Positions 60,144 to 64,000 of a DNA stretch of 64,000 nucleotides are shown here, in pieces. Position 1 is the first letter of the stretch. The number at the start of each line of letters is the position of its first letter. The stretch covers positions 124,001 through 188,000 of the forward strand of contig JANYHF010000025.1 in the NCBI GenBank assembly GCA_025359185.1, given 5' to 3'. The notes below the pieces were generated by a model. It saw only the letters and a list, made by a program, of their open reading frames with translations. It was not told the DNA's origin and searched no databases. The stretch is from Hyphomicrobiaceae bacterium (GTDB lineage: Bacteria > Pseudomonadota > Alphaproteobacteria > Rhizobiales > Hyphomicrobiaceae). The position numbers and the translations under genes are program-made.

Positions 60144-61130
60144 CTACACCCCCTCAAACAGCGCCGTGGACAGATATCGTTCGGCAAAACTGCACGCGAT
60201 CGTCAGGATACGTTTGCCTTCCATCCCTGGCCGCTTGGCGACTTCCAGCGCCGCCGCAACGTTCGCGCCCGTGGAAATCCCGCCTGGAATACCATCCAGC
60301 TTCGCCAGCAGCCGTGAGGTCGCAAACGCCGTGTCGTTGTCCATCTTGATGATTTCGTCGACCAGCTTCATGTCCATGACCGGGGGAATGAACCCGGCGC
60401 CGATGCCTTGGATTTTGTGCGGGCCGGGCACGCCACCGGACATGACGGGACTGTTGGTTGGCTCGACGGCGATCACCTTCAAGTGCGGCAAGCGTGGCTT
60501 CAGCGTGCGGCCAACGCCGGTAATCGAGCCGCCGGTGCCGACGGCCGAAATGAACACGTCGAGCTGGCCGCCGGTATCACTCCAGATTTCTTCCGCCGTC
60601 GTCCGTTCGTGCACTTCAGGATTGGCCGGGTTGCTGAACTGGCCGGGGATGATGGACTTGGGCGTTGCCGCCAGAAGTTCGTCAGCGCGGGCGATGGCGC
60701 CCTTCATGCCTTTTTCGGCAGGCGTCAGCACCAGTTCGGCGCCGAGGAAGGCCAGCAGTTTGCGCCTTTCGATCGACATGCTTTCGGGCATCGTCAGTAT
60801 AAGTCTGTAGCCGCGCGCGGCGGCAACGAAGGCGAGCGCAATTCCGGTGTTGCCCGACGTGGGTTCGATCAGGACACTGCCGGGACCGATCTTGCCGGCC
60901 GCTTCGAGGGAATCGATGAGCGACACGCCGATGCGGTCCTTGACCGAGGCGAGCGGGTTGAAGAATTCCAGCTTGAGCAGTATTTCGGCCTTGGCGCCGG
61001 CCTCCTTGGCGATACGGTTGAGGCGCACCACGGGGGTGTTGCCGATGGTCTCGGTGATGTCGTTGAACACCCGGTCGTGACCCCACTTGTGGGTGCCCTC
61101 AAGCGTCTTGATGTGGATGGACTCGTTCAT
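60144..61130 (-). CDS. cysK: Cysteine synthase A
   Basis: 'ETIGNTPVVRLNRIAKEAGAKAEILLKLEFFNPLASVKDRIGVSLI', 'EPTSGNTGIALA'. Confidence 0.94.
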   Translation of the reverse strand: MNESIHIKTLEGTHKWGHDRVFNDITETIGNTPVVRLNRIAKEAGAKAEILLKLEFFNPLASVKDRIGVSLIDSLEAAGKIGPGSVLIEPTSGNTGIALAFVAAARGYRLILTMPESMSIERRKLLAFLGAELVLTPAEKGMKGAIARADELLAATPKSIIPGQFSNPANPEVHERTTAEEIWSDTGGQLDVFISAVGTGGSITGVGRTLKPRLPHLKVIAVEPTNSPVMSGGVPGPHKIQGIGAGFIPPVMDMKLVDEIIKMDNDTAFATSRLLAKLDGIPGGISTGANVAAALEVAKRPGMEGKRILTIACSFAERYLSTALFEGV

Positions 61131-61201
61131 GATGAACTCCGGGTTTTGGGGGGAGGAAGGCCTGCACTCATCTTGGCGTATTGGCGCTGTGGACGCTAGG
61201 T

Positions 61202-61270
61202 GCGGGAACCATCACTGTTTGAGCGGGAATCGCCGCGAACCATACCTAAATGAGCGGGAATGAGCGGGAA
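61202..61270. promoter_or_regulatory. Phased direct repeats GCGGGAA upstream of cysK
   Basis: GCGGGAA at 61202, 61223, 61254, 61264 (three extended to TGAGCGGGAA); spacings 21, 31, 10 bp. Confidence 0.5.
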
Positions 61271-61325
61271 TGAACACGTTCGTGCACTGAATTATACCTC
61301 TGCAAGCGGGCACCCACGCTCCAGA

Positions 61326-61967
61326 TTAACCCTTTCGCGAGCGTTTGCCCGTCGAACCAAATCCCCCCGCGCCTCGCTTGGTTTCGACAAGCATTGCCTT
61401 CTCTATGTATATCGCCGGCACGACGATGGCGAACACCAGCTGGGCAATCCGGTCGCCGCGCGCGATGGTAAACGGCTCCGTGCCGTGGTTAATCAGCAGC
61501 ACACCGATCTCGCCGCGATAGTCGGAATCGATGGTGCCAGGCGCGTTAAGCACGGTCACACCATGCTTAAGGGCGAGCCCGGAGCGGGGCCGGACCTGAC
61601 CTTCGCAGCCCAGCGGAATTTGCATGACGATGCCGGTAGGTACCAGCGCGCGTGCGCCTGGCGCAAGGGTTAGGGGGCTCTCTTCGGGCACAGCCGCGGT
61701 CAAGTCTACGCCTGAGGCGCCGTCCGTCTGATAGGCCGGCAATGGCAGACTTTCACCATGCGGCAGGCGCTTGATGGTCACTTCGAGCGGTTCGTCCTGC
61801 GGGCCATCGAAATCATCCAACTCGTCGAATTCGTCAATGCCCACAAGCTCCGCTAGATCAGCCATTTTGGCCATGATGTCGGCCAACTGGCGCGGGTCCG
61901 ATGGCAATCCATGACGGCCGATGGGGGATTTGGGAGCCGGAGGTCCGGCTTTTTTGCTCTTGATCAT
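61326..61967 (-). CDS. dut: dUTP diphosphatase with ~60-aa N-terminal extension
   Basis: '[30 protein letters not shown]', '[35 protein letters not shown]', '[10 protein letters not shown]'. Confidence 0.92.
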   Translation of the reverse strand: MIKSKKAGPPAPKSPIGRHGLPSDPRQLADIMAKMADLAELVGIDEFDELDDFDGPQDEPLEVTIKRLPHGESLPLPAYQTDGASGVDLTAAVPEESPLTLAPGARALVPTGIVMQIPLGCEGQVRPRSGLALKHGVTVLNAPGTIDSDYRGEIGVLLINHGTEPFTIARGDRIAQLVFAIVVPAIYIEKAMLVETKRGAGGFGSTGKRSRKG

Positions 61968-61970
61968 GGT

Positions 61971-63182
61971 CTACGTTCTCCTCTTTGATAGGTGCAGGGC
62001 CGCCTTGGCGATCAGCCGTTCGGCGACCGCGACTTTGCTCAGTTTCGGCCAGCTCTCGACGCCTTCCGCCGTCACGACGTGAACGGTGTTTTCGGTGCCG
62101 CCCATCACACCGCCTGCAGCCGAGACATCATTGGCGACGATCCAGTCGCAGCCCTTGCTGGAAAGCTTGGCTTTGGCATTGGCGAGCACGGCCTGGGTCT
62201 CAGCGGCAAAGGCGATGACGAGGCGAGGGCGGGTGGGGCCAGGGGCGGCGAGGGCGCGCAAAATGTCTGGATTTTCAATGAGATCAAGTTTTGGCACGGG
62301 TGCGCCTTTGGCCTTCTTGATTTTTTCGTTTGGCGTATCGGCACTGCGCCAATCGGCGACGGCGGCCGCGAAAATTGCGACGTCGGCAGGGAGCGCTGCG
62401 GTGGCCGAAGCCAGCATCTCGCGGGCGGTTTCAACATGGAAAACGGTGACGCCGTTGGGATCGGGGAGGGAGACCGGACCCGAGATCAGCGTGACCGCCG
62501 CGCCCGCCCGCGCCGCCGCTTCGGCGATGGCGTGGCCCTGCTTGCCCGAGGAACGATTGGCGATGTAGCGCACCGGGTCTATGGGTTCGTGCGTCGGGCC
62601 GGACGTAACGAGCACCCGCAGACCTGTCAGCGGCCCCGGCTGGCCAAGCAGCGTCTCGATTTTTGTCAGGATTTGCGCTGGCTCAGCCATGCGTCCGACG
62701 CCTGTCTCTCCGCTTTCCGCCATCTCGCCATGCGTTGGAGGAATGATGTGAATGCCGTCAGCCACCAACTGCATCGCGTTGCGCTGCGTCGCTTTATGGG
62801 CCCACATGCGCGGATTCATGGCCGGGGCCAGCAGCACGGGTTTATCGGTCGCCAGCAAAACGGCGGTCGCAAGGTCATCCGCGTGCCCGCCCGCCATTTT
62901 CGCCATCAGATCGGCCGTTGCGGGTGCGACCACGATCAGATCGGCCTCGCGCGATAGCCGGATATGCCCGATTTCGTGCGTCCCATCGAGCGCCCAAAGG
63001 TTGGTAAACACCTGAGTGCCACTGATCGCGCCAACGCTGAGCGGCGTTACAAACTGCTGCGCCCCAGACGTCATCACTACACGGATTGTATGCCCACGTT
63101 CTCGCAGCCGCCGGATCAGCTCAAGGCATTTATAGGCGGCAATTCCGCCTCCGATGATGAGAAGTATGCGATGTGATGGCAA
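61971..63182 (-). CDS. coaBC: Bifunctional phosphopantothenoylcysteine decarboxylase/synthase
   Basis: 'RILLIIGGGIAAYKCLELIRRL', 'PAMNPRMW', 'VLVTSGPTHEPIDPVRYIANRSSGKQGHAIAEAA'. Confidence 0.95.
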   Translation of the reverse strand: MPSHRILLIIGGGIAAYKCLELIRRLRERGHTIRVVMTSGAQQFVTPLSVGAISGTQVFTNLWALDGTHEIGHIRLSREADLIVVAPATADLMAKMAGGHADDLATAVLLATDKPVLLAPAMNPRMWAHKATQRNAMQLVADGIHIIPPTHGEMAESGETGVGRMAEPAQILTKIETLLGQPGPLTGLRVLVTSGPTHEPIDPVRYIANRSSGKQGHAIAEAAARAGAAVTLISGPVSLPDPNGVTVFHVETAREMLASATAALPADVAIFAAAVADWRSADTPNEKIKKAKGAPVPKLDLIENPDILRALAAPGPTRPRLVIAFAAETQAVLANAKAKLSSKGCDWIVANDVSAAGGVMGGTENTVHVVTAEGVESWPKLSKVAVAERLIAKAALHLSKRRT

Positions 63183-63269
63183 GGGGTTGCCTCAAGCTCA
63201 AGCAAGTTCTAGGCGTTAAACTATCACAAGCGACGGCAGCTGGGGAGCACGCCATCCACCATGGTTTTC

Positions 63270-64000
63270 TCACGGCTCCAATCTGTCGCGCGCCGCCGGT
63301 GATCCCGCTTTATCCTCAACCACCCGGCTCTGCCCAATGGGCCCCTCATCCGGCGCCTCGCTGGACCAACTCAGATGCCGATAGTCGAAGCCCGCCTCCA
63401 CGGTCGGCTTGATAATTTTGAAATAGGGCGAGAGATCGAAATCGCGCGGCGCAAACAGGCTGTGGTGCCGGATATGCAACACTTCCCAGCGCGCATAAGT
63501 GCTGACGCCGCGCCGCTTGATATCCATCCGCTCGACCCGCGGAAGGATAGGAAATCGAACATTTTCAAAGGCTTGCGCAATCATTGTGGAGCAGATCGCG
63601 CGCGTCGGTTCGCCCGATCCGAGCGCCAGCATCCGCCGCCTCCAGCGCACCGGCACAGGTGGGTTGGGCAAGAGGTAGCGGGCAAGGTCAATCAGGTTGC
63701 GAAGATCGTAGTTGTAGCCGAGGCGGGAAATGGCAAAGTCGATCACCTTGCGCTGATCACCTTCAGTCAGCCCCACTGGCCGGCAGATCCGAGTGTTGTA
63801 GCTGCGGTATTTGGAGACCGGCACGGCATGGACGCCGACGCCGAGATTGGCCTCGATTAAGGTGCGCGGCTCCGAACCATCCGGCGGCGCGCCAAGTGCA
63901 TCACCAACACAAAGCGCCGCGTGCGACCAGGTCGATTGCGTCAGATACTTAATGGCGTTCGAGATCTGCTGATTGCCCTCAATCAGAAGGATGTCGCCCG
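63270..64000 (-). CDS. YiiX/NlpC-P60-like permuted hydrolase (partial, runs off right edge)
   Basis: Frame open to the window edge; upstream of the track start it reads GDILLIEGNQQISNAIKYLTQSTWSHAALCVGDALGAPPDGSEPRTLIEANLGVGVHAVPVSKYRSYNTRICRP. Confidence 0.72.
   Translation of the reverse strand, partial: GDILLIEGNQQISNAIKYLTQSTWSHAALCVGDALGAPPDGSEPRTLIEANLGVGVHAVPVSKYRSYNTRICRPVGLTEGDQRKVIDFAISRLGYNYDLRNLIDLARYLLPNPPVPVRWRRRMLALGSGEPTRAICSTMIAQAFENVRFPILPRVERMDIKRRGVSTYARWEVLHIRHHSLFAPRDFDLSPYFKIIKPTVEAGFDYRHLSWSSEAPDEGPIGQSRVVEDKAGSPAARDRLEP

Overview
The window is GC-rich chromosomal DNA from an alphaproteobacterium, most likely Hyphomicrobiales/Rhizobiales (inferred from gene content and repeat style). 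No phage, transposase or CRISPR array was seen. Main loci, left to right: the stress operon prkA-yeaH(DUF444)-spoVR; a molybdopterin oxidoreductase; a polyamine-type ABC transporter (ATPase, two permeases, binding protein); isochorismatase, GMC oxidoreductase and prmB; pbpC with an alpha-2-macroglobulin gene; a poorly characterised envelope locus (small protein, 1065-aa membrane coiled-coil protein, divergent class A PBP, divergently transcribed ParA-like ATPase); matB; an EryH/EryC/EryI-like isomerase trio; a ChaN-like gene and carA; an Mla-type lipid ABC system; choline-sulfatase; nudC; a hicBA remnant; lepA; tRNA-Thr(GGT); murA; a DUF900-type hydrolase; cysK; dut; coaBC; and a partial YiiX/NlpC-type gene at the right edge. 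The observations most worth a second look are: (1) two unrelated ~31-32 bp inverted repeats, each built from 7-nt tandem units, filling the two gaps of the prkA-yeaH-spoVR operon; (2) the 23.4-31.6 kb PBP/coiled-coil/ParA locus; (3) a hicA that is a fusion of two HicA halves plus an in-frame amber codon; (4) a complete erythritol-type tetrulose-phosphate isomerase trio without kinase or dehydrogenase genes in the window; (5) helically phased GCGGGAA repeats upstream of cysK. All homology calls are from reading the translations, with no database search.
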